Below, one piece after another: positions 9,988 through 21,951 of a DNA stretch of 64,000 bases. Both the position numbers and the translations under genes were made by a program. Under the pieces are notes generated by a model, which saw only the letters and a program-made list of their open reading frames with translations, was not told the origin of the DNA and did not search any database. The stretch's first letter is position 1. Each line of letters starts with the position of its first letter. Origin of the DNA: Proteles cristata cristata (taxonomy: Eukaryota > Chordata > Mammalia > Carnivora > Hyaenidae); contig JAESUZ010005092.1 in NCBI GenBank assembly GCA_017311185.1, positions 186,001-250,000 on the forward strand. The letters are read 5' to 3'.

Positions 9988-11004
9988 AACTCTTCTCTAA
10001 TGATCTGAATGGAGCCCCGAGATTTAGATTTCTCCACAGCCGCACCAACGCCAATGAAGTGTCTACTGATATCCACAGGGAAAGCATGGGTGACCCTCAA
10101 ATTTCATACTCAGCCAAGATTTCTTTCATGTATAAAGACCATAGATGAAAGGCAGCACACAAACATTTTCAGCCCTAGCGAACTCAATTTGTATAGTCTC
10201 TCTTTATTCCTTCTTTAAAGAGTTTAATTATTTTGACTAAAAATAGCATGCATAACATAGCCTCATTCTTGTTTATCTATGTACCTATTTGTCTATTCTA
10301 TCTGCCATCCATCTATCCTTTCACCATATATATATGCATGGTCATTACTGGAAATGATAGTCACCAAATAGCCACAGTGATGAGACATGGAGTCATTTTT
10401 AAGCTTCCTTCTTTATAATTCTCTGTACTGTTTATTTAAAAAAAAAACGACTAAACTGCTTGTTTATTTTTATGAAAGAAAATGTGAAATGAGCTCAGCT
10501 AGGTTATATCCACAAGAACTCTATGTATCGAGTGCAGTGGAACTGGAAGCTAGAAGGATCTAGGACCTTGTTGACTTCCTTCACTAGCTGCACCAGCCCT
10601 GGACCATCGTCTTCTGGACTTCCCTTTATGTGAAAACAATCAGCTCTCTTAAGTTATGCTGCAAACACCAGGTTTCTCAGAAATGTAGCAGGTTAGGCAT
10701 TGCCCACCCTGCAGCCTACATCCTGAGCAGCATGGCTAACACGCGACGGATTGATCACAGGGTACCCTAGGCTAGCGGTGAGAACCAGCTCAGGCAAATA
10801 GGAGGTTTCCTAGATTCTCTTCCCTTCAACCATGTAATTCATGCCAAGCCCTTGGGTCATGTGAACGTGTGGCATCCCTCTCCTAATGACGGTAAAAATT
10901 CTTGCTTGACCCAGGGTTGTAACTTGCTTTCTTCTCTTTCTTTAGCTACCTGATCCTAACCTTATGACTTTGTCTCTCTTTCTCCACCCCGTGCTCCCAG
11001 CTTG
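9988..11004. other. Anonymous non-coding DNA
   Basis: No gene recognised. Short tetranucleotide-like runs near 10266-10340 and an A run at 10439-10447 are the only simple features. Confidence 0.5.
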
Positions 11005-11230
11005 GGCCAGTGACTCTCAGTGGGGGATGACTTCGCTTCCTCCCACCCGCAGGAGACATCTGACAACACCTGGAGATATTTTTGGTTGTTGCAACTTGGA
11101 GGGAAGTGCTACTGGCATCTAATGGGAAGAGCACAGAGTTGCTGATAAACACCCTGCAGTGCACAGAACATTCCCCCACAATGGTAATTATCCAACCCAA
11201 TATGCTACCAGCGTTGTTTTGAGAAGCTTT
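11005..11230. mobile_element. Ancient DNA-transposon MITE, Charlie-like
   Basis: Readable family words include 'ggagatatttttggttgttg', 'gtgctactggcatctaatgg', 'gataaacaccctgcagtgca' and 'aattatccaacccaatatgc'. I recognise this as a common mammalian MITE but do not name the family. Confidence 0.6.
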
Positions 11231-11430
11231 GCCTTAGACCTAGCAACTACATCATTTTGGCTTAAATCCTTGTCTGTCTCTTAGCTTACACTCAACTCCA
11301 TCCCCAATAACTCCTGGCTCTGAGGGATTCTACTAAATATAGCCCGGAGCTGAGAATGCTATGCTATTTGGTCATTGTTCCCACTAGCTTGAACCTTGAC
11401 AAAGGGACTCAGATAGGGATGAGGAGTGCC

Positions 11431-11686
11431 AGAGTGATTTATCTTTTTTTAATTACTACTTTTAAATGTTTTCTTTATTTCTGAGAGAGAGACAGAGACA
11501 GCACGAGCAGGGGAGGGTCAGAGAGAGAGGGGGATACAAAATCTGGAACAGTCTCCAGCCTCTGAGCTGGCTGTCAGCACAGAGCCTGATGCAGGGCTCA
11601 AACCCTTGAACCGTGAGATCATGACCTGAGCAGAAGTCGGACGCTCAACCGACTGAGCTACCCAGGCGCCCCAAGAATGATTAATC
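11431..11686 (-). mobile_element. CanSINE, full length, with diverged TSD
   Basis: Antisense copy ending in 'tacccaggcgcccc' at 11672. Target copies AGAGTGATTTATC (11431-11443) and AGAATGATTAATC (11674-11686) match at 11 of 13 positions. Confidence 0.9.
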
Positions 11687-12359
11687 CTGTTTTCCAAGCA
11701 AGCCCAGGGAGAAAGAGGCTGAGACAGAAATCCTTGGGATGAAGCATAAGGGAGTCCTGTTTAAGTAGTAGAGGTGAAATAGGATCTTGTCTGGGTCAGG
11801 TGGAAGGAACTAGGAGGCCCAGTTACAGAAAAGGATTGGAGGTGGGTAAATGGCTGTTAAAGCCAAACCATAAAGGGTAATTGATACAAAGTAGCATGCA
11901 AAGGAACCACTTAGGGTGGCTTAATAGGAGATAAATGGAAGTGCAACATTGCTCAAGCTATCTCTTTGCACAGAAAGTGGAAGATGATGCAGGGGGAAGA
12001 GCCTAGGAGATCTAGAAACAGAGGTGGCAGATGGGCCCACGTAGGTCAGAGGGCTTGGAAATGGAGACAAAGCCTGTCCTGAAAAGCCTCTAGCACTCTT
12101 CCAGGGTAGCAGAGAATAATTACTGGCTGTCCAGGGCCTAATGAGCCCATGATCTGGAGGTAAAGGCCCCTGTAGGGTAGCACCTGTCTGCACCTTCCAA
12201 GGCCAGCAGTTCTCAACAAGGTCAAAAGGAATCTCATCTCATCTACCCAGATCTGTTCTATCACCTTCTTAGGTAAACTCTGATATACTGCAGGCTGAAG
12301 AATCATTTTTTTTTTTGTTATTAATTGGACAGTTTTGTTTATAAAGAATTAACAGGAGG
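11687..12359. other. Anonymous non-coding DNA
   Basis: No gene or repeat family recognised; minus-strand frames of 86-90 codons overlap each other in different phases and look accidental. Confidence 0.5.
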
Positions 12360-12595
12360 CTGCAGAATGGTGGCAGAAGTCCTGGGCTTAGGGTCCAAAG
12401 ACAAAGTACTATTGTTTCCAAAGAGTCATGTCAATTTGCCGAGCTTCACATTTTGAATTTGCTAAGTGGGTATCACACACCCATCCTCCTGTCTTGGTGA
12501 TGATTTGGTAATCGAGTGAGGTGACATGTGGAAGAGGGCTCTGAACATGTAGACACATGTACATGATGCTATTTGTAGTATTACCACATACACCG
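12360..12595 (+). mobile_element. MIR relic
   Basis: Sense MIR blocks: 'aagagtcatgtcaatttgc', 'gtgggtatcacacacccat', 'gtgaggtgacatgtgga' and 'gatgctatttgtagtatta'. Confidence 0.6.
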
Positions 12596-13126
12596 GCCAT
12601 GAACTACCAGTTCAAAAGCATTAGTATAGGATAAAGTACACAGAAAGTTCAAATTGTGCGGAAGAGATTTTATTTCCTCATGGAACAGAACAGTTTTTGG
12701 TATCATGGAGAGAAAGCAACGGTGGAGAGAAAGTAAACACAGGAATTCAAAGCTGCTGTTCAGGGCTGGGGCTCTAAAGTGAAAAATTGCGAGTTGACTT
12801 CCTATTTAGTGAGACACTAAAGATGTTTTAGATCATGTGGAAGTACAGGTCACAGAGGTAAGCTCTTTGCCTAATAAAATGAGAGGGTTTGCTTGTTAGA
12901 TGGACCTCAAGAGGGAAGGTGGTGCGGACACTAAGACGCAGGGAATCTTTGGGGAAAGGAAAGGACTGAACAACCCGGTGATAAGAAGCTCCTTACTGCC
13001 TCGGGTCCTCAAACATGTTTATTACTTCCTCAAATGACTTGAGAGGGTTGTTGTCACATCTAGACTGACGGCGGGTGTCACCACAGAAAAGGGGCCGAGC
13101 TGCAGAGCAGCATCAGTGAGGGGCAG
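12596..13126. other. Anonymous non-coding DNA
   Basis: No recognised element or open frame of note. Confidence 0.5.
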
Positions 13127-13351
13127 AAGAAAAAGAGCTACTGAGGGGCGCCTGGGTGGCCTAGTCGGTTAAGCGTCCGACTTTCGCTTGGGTCATGATC
13201 TTGCGGTTCGTGGGTTCGAGCCCCGCGTCGGGCTCTGTGCTGACTGCCAGCTCAGAGCCTGGAGCCTGTTTCAGTCTGTGACTCCCTCTCTCTCTCCCTA
13301 CGAGAAATAAATAAAAATATTTAAAAAAAAAAAAAAGAAAAAGAGCTACTG
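13127..13351 (+). mobile_element. Young CanSINE, TSD 17 bp, short CT block
   Basis: Duplications AAGAAAAAGAGCTACTG at 13127-13143 and 13335-13351 are identical. The body belongs to the 'ctgactgccagctcagagcc' subfamily, but about 30 bp of the CT-rich segment before the A tail are missing. Confidence 0.95.
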
Positions 13352-13500
13352 TAGATGATAGGAATGAAACAAGATTTTTGTCTGGAGCCAGAATGCTCTA
13401 TCATGATGGGGAGTGACTGTTGGGGACTGTCTTGGTGTTAGTCCACATTCCAGAAAATTCCTCAATTCCAGACAGATCAGGATGATTGGGCACTTTCTTT

Positions 13501-13508
13501 TATCTATC

Positions 13509-13551
<43 letters not shown>

Positions 13552-13592
13552 ATCTATCATCTATCTATCTATCATCTACCTACCTACCTATA
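13501..13592. repeat. (CTAT)n microsatellite
   Basis: Roughly 20 ATCT units, with ATC interruptions, ending in CTAC units. It occupies the tail position of the surrounding antisense SINE. Confidence 0.96.
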
Positions 13593-14328
13593 GCAGGGGA
13601 GGGGCAGAGAGAGGGAGAGGGAGAGAGAGAGAATCCCAAGCAGGCTCCAAAATATCATTGCAGAGCACAACACAGGGGTTGAACTCATGAACTGTGAGAT
13701 CATGACCTAAGCCAAAACCAAGAGTTGGACTCTTTTTTTTTTCTTAAATAGTTTATTGTCAGGTTGGTTTCCATATAACACCCAGTGCTCATCCCAACAA
13801 GTGCCCTCCTCCATGCCTATCACCCCCCTTCCCCTCTCCTCCACCCCCATCAGCCCTCAGTTTGTTCTCAGCATTCAAGAGTCTCTCATGGTTTGCCTCC
13901 CTCCCTCTCTTCAACTATTTTTCCCCTTCTTCTCCCTCATGGTACTCCGTTAAGTTCCTCCTAATCCACCTATATGTGCAAACATATATGTGGTAGCTGT
14001 CTTCTCTGCCTGACTTATTTTGCTCAGCATAACACCCTCAAGTTCCATCCATGTTGCTACACATGGCCAGATTTCATTCTTTCTCATTGCCATGTAGGTA
14101 TTCCATTGTATAGATAAACCACATCTTCTTAATCCGTTTGTCTGTTGATGGACACTTAGGCTCTTTCCATGTTTTGGCTATTGTTGAGAGTGCTGCTATG
14201 AACACTGAGGTACATGTGCCCCTATGCATCAGCACTCCTGTATCCCTTGGGTAAATTCCTAGCAGTGCTATTGCTGGGTCCTAGGGGAGTTCTATTGTTA
14301 ATTTTTTGAGGAACCTCCACACTGTTTT

Positions 14329-15680
14329 CTAGAGGGGCTGCACCAGTTTACATTTCCACCAGCAGCGTAGGAGGGTGCCCATTTCTCCACATCCTCGCCA
14401 GCATCTAGAATCTCCTGATTTGTTCATTTTAGCCACTCTGACCGACGTGAGGGGATATCTCAGTGTGGTTTTGATTCGTATTTCTCTTTTATTTAATTTT
14501 TTTAAATTATTATTTCTAGGCAACAAAGAGAGAGACAGCGTGAGCAGGGGAGGGTCAGAAAGAGAGGGAGTCACAGACTGAAACAGGCTCCAGGCTCTGA
14601 GCTGGCAGTCAGCACAGAGCCCGACGCGGGGCTCGAACCCACAAACTGTGAGATCATGACCTAAGCCAAAGTCGGTCGCTTAACCAACTAAGCCACCCAG
14701 GGGCCCCCGATTTGTATTTCTCTGACGATGAGGGACGCTGAGCATCGTTTCATGTGTCTGTTGGCCATCTGGATGACCTCTTCGGAGAAGTGTTTGTTTG
14801 TCTTCTGCCAATTTCTTCACTGGATTATTTGTTTTTTCAGGTGTGGAGTTTGATGAGTTCTTTATAGATTTTGGATACTAGCCCTTTATCTGATTTGTCA
14901 TTTGCAACTATCTTTTCCCATTCCGTCAGTTGCCTATTAGTATTATGGATTATTTCCTTTGCCATGCAGAAGCTTTTTATCTTGATGAGGTCCCAGTAGT
15001 TCATTTTTGCTCTTGATTCCCTTGCCTTTGGGGATGTGTCAAGTAAGGAATTGCTGCGGTTGAGGTCAAGGAGGCTTTTTCCTGCTTTCTCTTCTAGGGT
15101 TTTGATGGTTTCCTGTCTCACATTCAGGCCCTTTATCCATTTTGAATTTATTTTTGTGTATGGTGTGAGAAAATGATTTAGTTTCATTCTTTTGCATGTT
15201 GCTGTCCAGTTCTCCCAGCACCATCTTAAAGATGTTAAAGAGGCTGTCTTTTTTCCATTGGATACTCCTTCCTGCTTTGTCAATGATTAGTTGGCCATAT
15301 ATTTGTGGGTCCAATTCTGAGTTCTCTCTTCTATTCCATTGGCCTATATGTCTGTTTTTGTGCCAATACCATACTGTCTTGATGATTACAGCTTTGTAGT
15401 AGAGGTTAAAGTAAAGGCTAATGGTGATGCCTCCCGTTTTGGTTTTGTTCTTCAATATTACATTGGCTATTTGGGGTCTTTTGTGGTTCCATACAAATTT
15501 GAGGGTAGTTTGTTCTAGTTTTGAGAAGAATGCTCGTGCAATTTTGATTGGGATTGTATTGAATGTGTAGATTGCTTTGGGTAGTAATGACATTTTAACA
15601 ATATTTATTCTTCCAACCCATGAGCTTGGAATGTTTGCTGAGGGCAATGGAGGCCATCTCCCATTCCTTCGGAACGACAC
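14329..15680 (-). pseudogene. L1 ORF2 C-terminal remnant, broken
   Basis: Minus-strand frames 15680-15066, 15283-14837 and 14574-14329 cover the C-terminal part of ORF2p in different phases, with a SINE inserted between the last two blocks. In the zinc-knuckle motif the histidine is replaced by arginine (CWRGCGEMGTLLRCWWKC), unlike the copies at 8 and 26 kb. The first frame begins inside the 28S-derived segment, which is accidental. Confidence 0.85.
14473..14723 (-). mobile_element. CanSINE, innermost and youngest layer of the nest
   Basis: Duplications GATTCGTATTTCTCT (14473-14487) and GATTTGTATTTCTCT (14709-14723) differ only at a CpG. The body has the 'gctggcagtcagcacagagc' subfamily form. 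It interrupts L1 sequence, so it is the last of the three insertions. Confidence 0.94.
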
Positions 15681-15744
15681 TCACCCATCTCTCAGGACCG
15701 ACTGACCCATGTTCAACTGTTGTTCACATGGAAACTTTCTCCAC
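15637..15744 (-). pseudogene. 28S rRNA fragment at the 5' end of the L1
   Basis: The minus strand reads TGGAGAAAGTTTCCATGTGA, then …GTTGAACATGGGTCAGTCGG and …TCCTGAGAGATGGGTGAG and ends …GCCTCCATTGCCCTCAGC. I recognise the mammalian 28S rRNA segment around 'AACATGGGTCAGTCGGTCCT'. Against the sequence as I remember it there are about 11 differences in 108 bases, many of them transitions at CpG sites, as expected of an old methylated copy. It is far too short to be functional and lies outside any rDNA context. Confidence 0.9.
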
Positions 15745-15798
15745 AAGAGTTGGACTCTTAACCAACTGAGCCACTCAGGTGCCTCTGGGCACCTTCTA

Positions 15799-16190
15799 AG
15801 TGATGATGGAATGAGGAAATTCAGGATATTCAGGTTACTTGGGGGACAGTCATTGGGCTCTCTTGCCAGGCAGGGATAGAGGAATGAGCCGATTAAAAAG
15901 TCTCCAAGGACAGGGTGACATCTTGTTTTATATGTGTGCCTGAATGGTTGGGTTAATAAAGACATTTGGTTGACACAAGAGGCAGAAGAGAGCATGGTGC
16001 TTGCTGTTTTCTGTAATGTTTATTAAATTCCACTCATGCCAGAATTTCCTGGGCTGTTGTTGCTTTGGTTCATCTTAAAAGAAGAACACCTCCAAGGCTC
16101 TTGCTTGTGAAATTCAGGGTAAATCAAGTAAGAAGACTCTATAAGAAGTCATGAAAAAAAAGCCCCAAACCAAAAAACACCTTTCATTTT
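15799..16190. other. Anonymous non-coding DNA
   Basis: No recognised repeat or gene. Confidence 0.5.
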
Positions 16191-16960
16191 ATTTAGAAGT
16201 AGACTTACAGAAAAGCTGCAAGAAAACAGAATCCTACAAAGACCACCAATAGACCCTTTTATCTAGATTGCCTATTGTTAACATATTACCCCATTTGTTT
16301 TATAATTTGGGCATTCTCATTTTCTCTCTCTCTCTCTGTTTCTCACACATGCACACGCATGCACATGCATAATTTTTTCTGAGCCATTTGATACTAGGTT
16401 GCATACATCATGCCTTCTTACCCTTAAATGCCTTATCTCCTCAGAATAGAAATATTCTCTTATATGTCACCTTCAGTAATTTAACATCAGTACAATCCTT
16501 TCCTCTAACCTCCCGTGCATATTCCAATTTTGTCAATTGACTCAGTAATGTCCTGTAGAGCATCCCTTTTTTCCTCCAGCACAGGAACAAGTGTAGGATC
16601 AAGCATTTCATTTATTTGTCATCTCTCTTTTGTCTCCTTGAATCTGGAACATTTTGCAGCCTTTCTTTGTCACCTACAGCATTTTTGAAGGTATATTCCT
16701 GTTTCTGTGTTTAATAGAGAGTTTCTCATTTGAGGGTCCATTTGACGTTTCTTCATGGTTAGACTGGCATCCTGGCTTGAAGGCTGTAAGCTCTCTCTCT
16801 CTCAAGGTGTCATATCTGGAGGCACCCAGTGTCCATCTGCCCCTCATTGATTATGTTACTTTTGACCACCCTGTCAAGAGGTTGTCTGATCTCTATGCCA
16901 TAGAGTTCTATGATTTCTGCATTTATTCTTAATTCATCACATACAGAGATGTTAGCATCT
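16191..16960 (-). mobile_element. Old L1 3'-region relic, antisense
   Basis: The plus strand reads 'agaagtagacttacagaaaa', 'ttgcctattgttaacatatt', 'tgtctccttgaatctggaac' and 'tcatggttagactggcatcc', the inverted 3' region of ancient mammalian L1s. A (CT)n run near 16322-16338 and an ACACGCATGC stretch lie inside. Confidence 0.6.
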
Positions 16961-18504
16961 CGCATGATTTTCACACCTGCAATTTCTTGGCGATGACAGG
17001 CAGGTAGAAGGTGTTGTGCCATGTTTTGTTTTCTATTTGCACTAGAGGAGGAAGTTTTTATATTTTTATTTTCATGTTATGTTTAGTTTGCGAAGATTGC
17101 TTCTTACCTGAGCAAAGAAGTGAGAAATAAAATCAAAGCAAACCCAAAAGCCCATAAAGCAATTCCATCCTGGTTGCTCTGTTTCCTCCGCCAGAGGAGG
17201 TGACTGAATTTCACAGAGCCAACTATCCAGAGAACAGAATTTTGTTTGCTGCCTCTCGATAAGAATTTGACTGAAGATCCTTGGAAAAATGAGAAGGAAC
17301 TGGGGTAACATCCAGTAGCTAAACAACAGAGAAAATATTACATTTTTCCTAGTTATAAACTGACACCACTTGTATCATGCTGACATATGATAGGCAGAAC
17401 AACTTCAGAAAAGGTGGGCCAGTCTTTTAGTGGAAATGTTTGATTCCAAGCAAGGATAGTGTTGATCCCATATTCTTCCAAGGGTTAATTTGGACCTAGA
17501 AAATGCTTATAGATGTTCAATATCATAGAATAAGACATAAAACTACTATAGCCATACCTTTCTTTAATTTGTGCCCTTTCTGGTATCTACCTTTTCTATT
17601 GTGAAGCCTTTCTTCTACCTAAAACCTTCACCTTGTAGTGTGCTGTATCCACCCTGGCTTCACTCCCTGGTGTCCTTTCAAGATTTCTTCCCCTTTCTGT
17701 GCAGGTTTCATGGGAATTATCTATAGGAATAAGTCCCCTGTTTGGAACACATCTAGCTCATTTGATACTTGTGTATTTCCCTTATAGACAGCACAGCACA
17801 AACCCATGAATGGACACCAGATAGGGAGAGGCATGAGCTGACTATGCCAAGAGAACTGCATTTGATTTTAACCCCTGAGCAGTGGGCCATGCATAATTCT
17901 TTTCTCCCAAGGTGAAGGTGGACAGGAAGTAGGCATCTACTTGGCTCCTGAATGGAATTACATAACATGGAACCAAATTGGCGTCCCAGACAGTGCAGGG
18001 ATCCAGCAAGACCTTAAGTCGGTAGTTAATGAAAGGTCACCAAACTTGGGTCCAAGATTTCGAATCAAGTGGGAGGTCAGAAAATGACGGGAGATGAAAA
18101 TGTGGAGGAATAGGTTGAAATTAGTGAGCAAGGTGCTGCTTAGACTAATTCTGGAGTGGGGAATCTTAGTCTTGCTGAATTTCTTTCTTCATGGCCTCTT
18201 GATGCCAAGCCAGAGAAACAAAGACAGGGTCAACATGAAGGTTGGAGATCCTGTCTTTGCCACTGCCAAGATTATTTTCTAATTTAGGTCCAAATTCAGT
18301 CCTTTCTTGATCAATAGCTCCATGAAGCAGGAGCCAAGGGTCCTACAATGGAGGGCTACTGGGTGGGCCTGTCCATTTTCAACCTAAGGGTAAACCAACC
18401 ACTAACCAAAAGACAGATTAGATAAAGCAAACTGATATTGATGAAGGAGAACACTGAATAGGGCTTAGAATTTTGCATGAATTCTTAAATCTTGGTGTCT
18501 TCTT
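16961..18504. other. Anonymous non-coding DNA
   Basis: About 1.5 kb in which I see no gene and no repeat that I can name; only short frames. Confidence 0.5.
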
Positions 18505-19290
18505 ATCAGGGAAAAGCAAATCAAAATCACAATGAGATGTCCTCTTACACCTGTCAGAATTGCTGAAGTCAAAAATACAAGAAATAAATGTTGGCAATGA
18601 TGTGGGAAAAAACAACAACTCTTGTACACTGTTGGTGGGAATGCAATTTGGTGCCACCACTGTGGAAAACAGTACGGAGCTTCTTCAAGAAACTAGAATT
18701 AGAACTACCCTATGATCCAGTAATCACTCTACTGGGTATTAACTCCCCAAGTTCAAAAACATGACTTCAAAGATTTTCATGCACCCCTATGTTTACTGCA
18801 GAATTATTTACAACAGCCAAGATACAGAAGAAGACCAGATGTTCATAGATAGATGCATGGATAGAGAAGATGTGGTATATAAACACAATGGGATATCATT
18901 CAGCCATAAAAGTAGAATGAAATCTTGCCATTTGCAATGACATTGATGGAACTAGAGAGTATAGGGCTAGGGGAAATAAGTCGTCAGTGAAAGACAAATG
19001 CCACATTATTTCACTCATGTGTAGAATTTAAGAAACAAAACAGATGAGCAAAGGAGAGAGAGAGAGAGAGAGAGAGAAACAGACCCAAAATCAGACTCTA
19101 TAGAGAACAACCTAATGGTTACCAGAGGGGAGGGGGGTGGGAGGATGGGTGGAACAGGTGATGGGGATAAAGGAGTGCACTTGAGATGAGGACCAGGTGA
19201 TGTGTGGAGTTTTTGAATCACAATGCTGTACACTTGAAACTAATATAACACTGTAGGTTAACTATACTGGCATTAAAATGAAAAAAAGTT
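18505..19290 (+). mobile_element. Carnivore L1, older subfamily, sense
   Basis: Covers the end of ORF2 ('aatcacaatgagatgtcctc', 'actgttggtgggaatgcaat', 'gatccagtaatcactctact', 'gcaatgacattgatggaact') and the 3' UTR, ending 'aactatactggcattaaaat' plus a short A tail. The 3' UTR differs from the young L1s at 8, 14 and 26 kb. A (GA)n run lies at 19054-19077. No clear duplication found. Confidence 0.88.
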
Positions 19291-20504
19291 CTCAGTGACT
19301 TCTTGTAAAATTCAGAGTGCAGGCAAGTTAGTCACGGCTGCTGCCCATTTGCCTCTTTGCTTCTCATATGAAAAGTCAAAGAAAGAATTTTGTCTTAATT
19401 GAGAATGCTAGTGAGAGAAACAGAAGGGGGCGTCCGTTAGTTACAGGCAAAAAGCACTTCTTTCCAAGCAGCAGTAGGAATTCTAACATGAAATGTTTTT
19501 GCTTTGGGGACGTTTAAAGAAAAGGTTACTTTGGCACAATTCTTTCTCTTTTTCTTTCCACTGTGTTCATCATTAGATGTTTATATTGGAGCTTCTGGTA
19601 GAAAAGCACGTTTTAGGACAGCTTTCCTTATTTTTCTCCACATTTATCTTCCTTTTGTGCAAGGGAATTATAAAACCTTGTGAGTGCTTAATTGTAGTTT
19701 TCCTGCCTTTCCCACTCTCTTTTCTTCCTCTGTCTCCTTTGAGGGAAGAAATTCTAGAGAAACATTGTTTTCAGATGAAAATAGCACAATTTTTTGGTGA
19801 AAAGTTTGGTTTTCCCAGTCTCCTTAGGAAGCCATCCATCTATTGATAAGTGGAGGAACATCGTGTAATTCATCTAAACATTGTGGAGTTCCCAGACCTC
19901 AAAAACACAAGACCATTATCTGCCATTACTCAATTTAAATCAGAGTAGGCTCTGCATTGCCAATAGCCTCTTAAAAAGTGTGCGTGCATTTTGAAAGCTC
20001 CTAGATGGCTCTCCTGCTTCAGTCTTGTTCTTCTGGCTCCTTGGTCCCAGGCAGCCCTATGGTTAAAGGAGAAACTTTCTATCCCAGGGACTATGAGGTA
20101 CATTTAAGCTCACAGGAAATATAAATAAAAATACCAAACCACAAAACCCCATATGCTTTCCATACTCCTATACTTTATACTGAACCGATATGGTGGTTAA
20201 CTGGGAATTTTTGCTTATTAACACACCCGATCTTGGTTTCTTTCTCCTTGAATTATATATATATAAACAGACCCGAAAATGCATCTATTAGTATTTATAG
20301 AGTTTTTCCCACCCCAAATCTCTGTTAAAAAAAAAAAAACTTTTGTACTATTTGACTCCTTCCCAGTCTTGCACTGCACATTTCTCTGCTATCCAACTCC
20401 TAGCCAAGGTTCATTTGGGAGAGAGAATAACAATGGCAGAAGGAGAGGAGAAGGGAGGGAAGGGAAGAACTCATGTGGTGTTGAGGTGGGTGGGACTTCT
20501 TGGG
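19291..20504. other. Anonymous non-coding DNA
   Basis: No gene recognised. A short (AT)n run lies near 20247-20262 and an A run at 20328-20339. Confidence 0.5.
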
Positions 20505-20615
20505 AGCTTTTAAAAATGTTAGTGCATAGTCCCCCGGTTTGATTGGTCAGGGCACTGGCATTTTCACAAAACTGTCTTGGTGATTCAATGGAGCAGCCAG
20601 CGTTGAGAACCACTG
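20505..20615. mobile_element. MER5A-like MITE, partial
   Basis: Words 'gagcttttaaaaatgttagt', 'tttgattggtcagggcac' and the terminal 'gcgttgagaaccactg' fit a hAT-Charlie MER5A element; the family name is from memory. Confidence 0.6.
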
Positions 20616-20864
20616 AGGGTGATTTTGGTAAGTGAGAGGGTGGAGAGGAGGAAGGTTCCAGAGTAGCTATGGCCTGTGAGAGACCTGGAAATCAGGGTGA
20701 TCAGGAGAAAGAGGATTTTAAGAGGTGTTAAGAAGTACTGCTCTGGATTATACATTGGATCTTTATTTATTATTATTTTTTATTAATTCTTTAAGTGTTT
20801 GGCAAAATTCACCAGTGAAAGCATCTGGTCCTGGGATTTTCTGTGTTTGGAGATTTTGGGTTAC

Positions 20865-21101
20865 TGATTTCAATCTTCTTCTGTTTTTTAAAAAATGTTT
20901 ATTTAGTTTTGAGATAGAGAGTGTGCACAAGTTGGGGAGGGGCAGAGAGAGAGGGGGACAGAGGATATGAAGTGGGCTCTGCACTGTCAGCAGTGAGCCT
21001 GATGTGGGGCTTGAACTCACAAACCATGAGATCGTGACCTGAGCTGAAGTCAGATGTTCAACTGACTGAGCCACCCAGGCACCCCTGATTTCGATCTTCT
21101 T
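20865..21101 (-). mobile_element. CanSINE in L1, TSD 16 bp
   Basis: Duplications TGATTTCAATCTTCTT (20865-20880) and TGATTTCGATCTTCTT (21086-21101) differ at one base. Full length, moderately diverged ('aaccatgagatcgtgacctg'). Confidence 0.93.
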
Positions 21102-21712
21102 AATAGTAAATGATTTGTGCAGATTTTCTATTTTTCTTGACTCAGTCTTTGTAGATTCTGTATTTCTAACACTTACCCCATTTTCCTCTAAGTTGGGCTA
21201 CTTGTTGGCATATAGTTGTTTATGGTCGCTTCTTATGATCCTTTGTATTTCTGTAGAATTACTTGTAATGTCACCTCTTTTATTTAAAATTTTATTGATT
21301 TGGGTCCTCTTTTTTTCTTGGTTAGTATAGTTAAATATTTGTCCCTTCTGTTTATCTTTTCCAAGAATTAACTCTCAATTTTATCGATCTTTTCTGTTGT
21401 TTCCTATTCTCTATTTCATTTATTACTGCTCTAATCTTTATTTCCTTCCTTGTGCTAACTTTGAGTTCAGTATATTCTTTTTCTAGTCCCTGTGACATAG
21501 AGTTAGGTTCTTTGAGAGTTTTCCTTCTTTCATAATGTAGATGATTCTTGCTATGAACTTACCCCCTTATAACTGCTTTTGCTGCATCCCATAATCTTGG
21601 TATGTCATGTTCCCCATTTTCATTCGTCTCAAGGTACTTTCATATTTTTGTCTTTACTTTTTCCTTTAATCCATTGGTTGTTAAGGGGAGTGTTGTTCAA
21701 TTTCCACGTATT

Positions 21713-21951
21713 TATTTATTTTCTAGTTCTTTTTAAGTTTATTTATTTTGAGAGAGAGAGAGAGAGAGCACAAGAAGGGGAGAGGCAGAGAGGGAGGAAG
21801 AAAGAGGACACCACGCAGACTCCATGCTGTTGGGGCAGAGCCCAACATGGAGCTCAAACTCATGAACCGTGTGATCATGACCTGAGCTGAAATCAAGAGT
21901 AGGACGCTTAACTGACTGAACCACCCAGGCGCCCCTATGCATTTTCTAGTT
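21713..21951 (-). mobile_element. CanSINE in L1, TSD about 16 bp
   Basis: Duplications TATTTATTTTCTAGTT (21713-21728) and TATGCATTTTCTAGTT (21936-21951) have two mismatches. The body has an expanded (GA)n run near 21750-21768. Confidence 0.9.

Larger units (their letters stand above)
13719..15760 (-). mobile_element. L1-28S rRNA chimeric retro-insertion
   Basis: Perfect 16-bp duplications CAAGAGTTGGACTCTT (13719-13734, 15745-15760) enclose, in minus-strand order, a 108-bp 28S rRNA fragment (15744-15637), then L1 ORF2 3' half and 3' UTR, then the poly-A tail. Both parts are in the same transcriptional sense and share one pair of duplications, so they entered in a single event. This is the signature of template switching by L1 reverse transcriptase from L1 RNA to another RNA during target-primed reverse transcription. 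A younger SINE interrupts the L1 part at 14488-14708. Confidence 0.92.
13487..15798 (-). mobile_element. CanSINE, outermost layer of a three-level nest
   Basis: The SINE is in two pieces: 13592-13734 and 15761-15786 (head complement 'aaccaactgagccactcagg'). Its own duplications TGGGCACTTTCT (13487-13498) and TGGGCACCTTCT (15787-15798) enclose everything between, with one mismatch. Its tail has become a CTAT microsatellite. An L1-28S chimera interrupts it. Confidence 0.92.
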
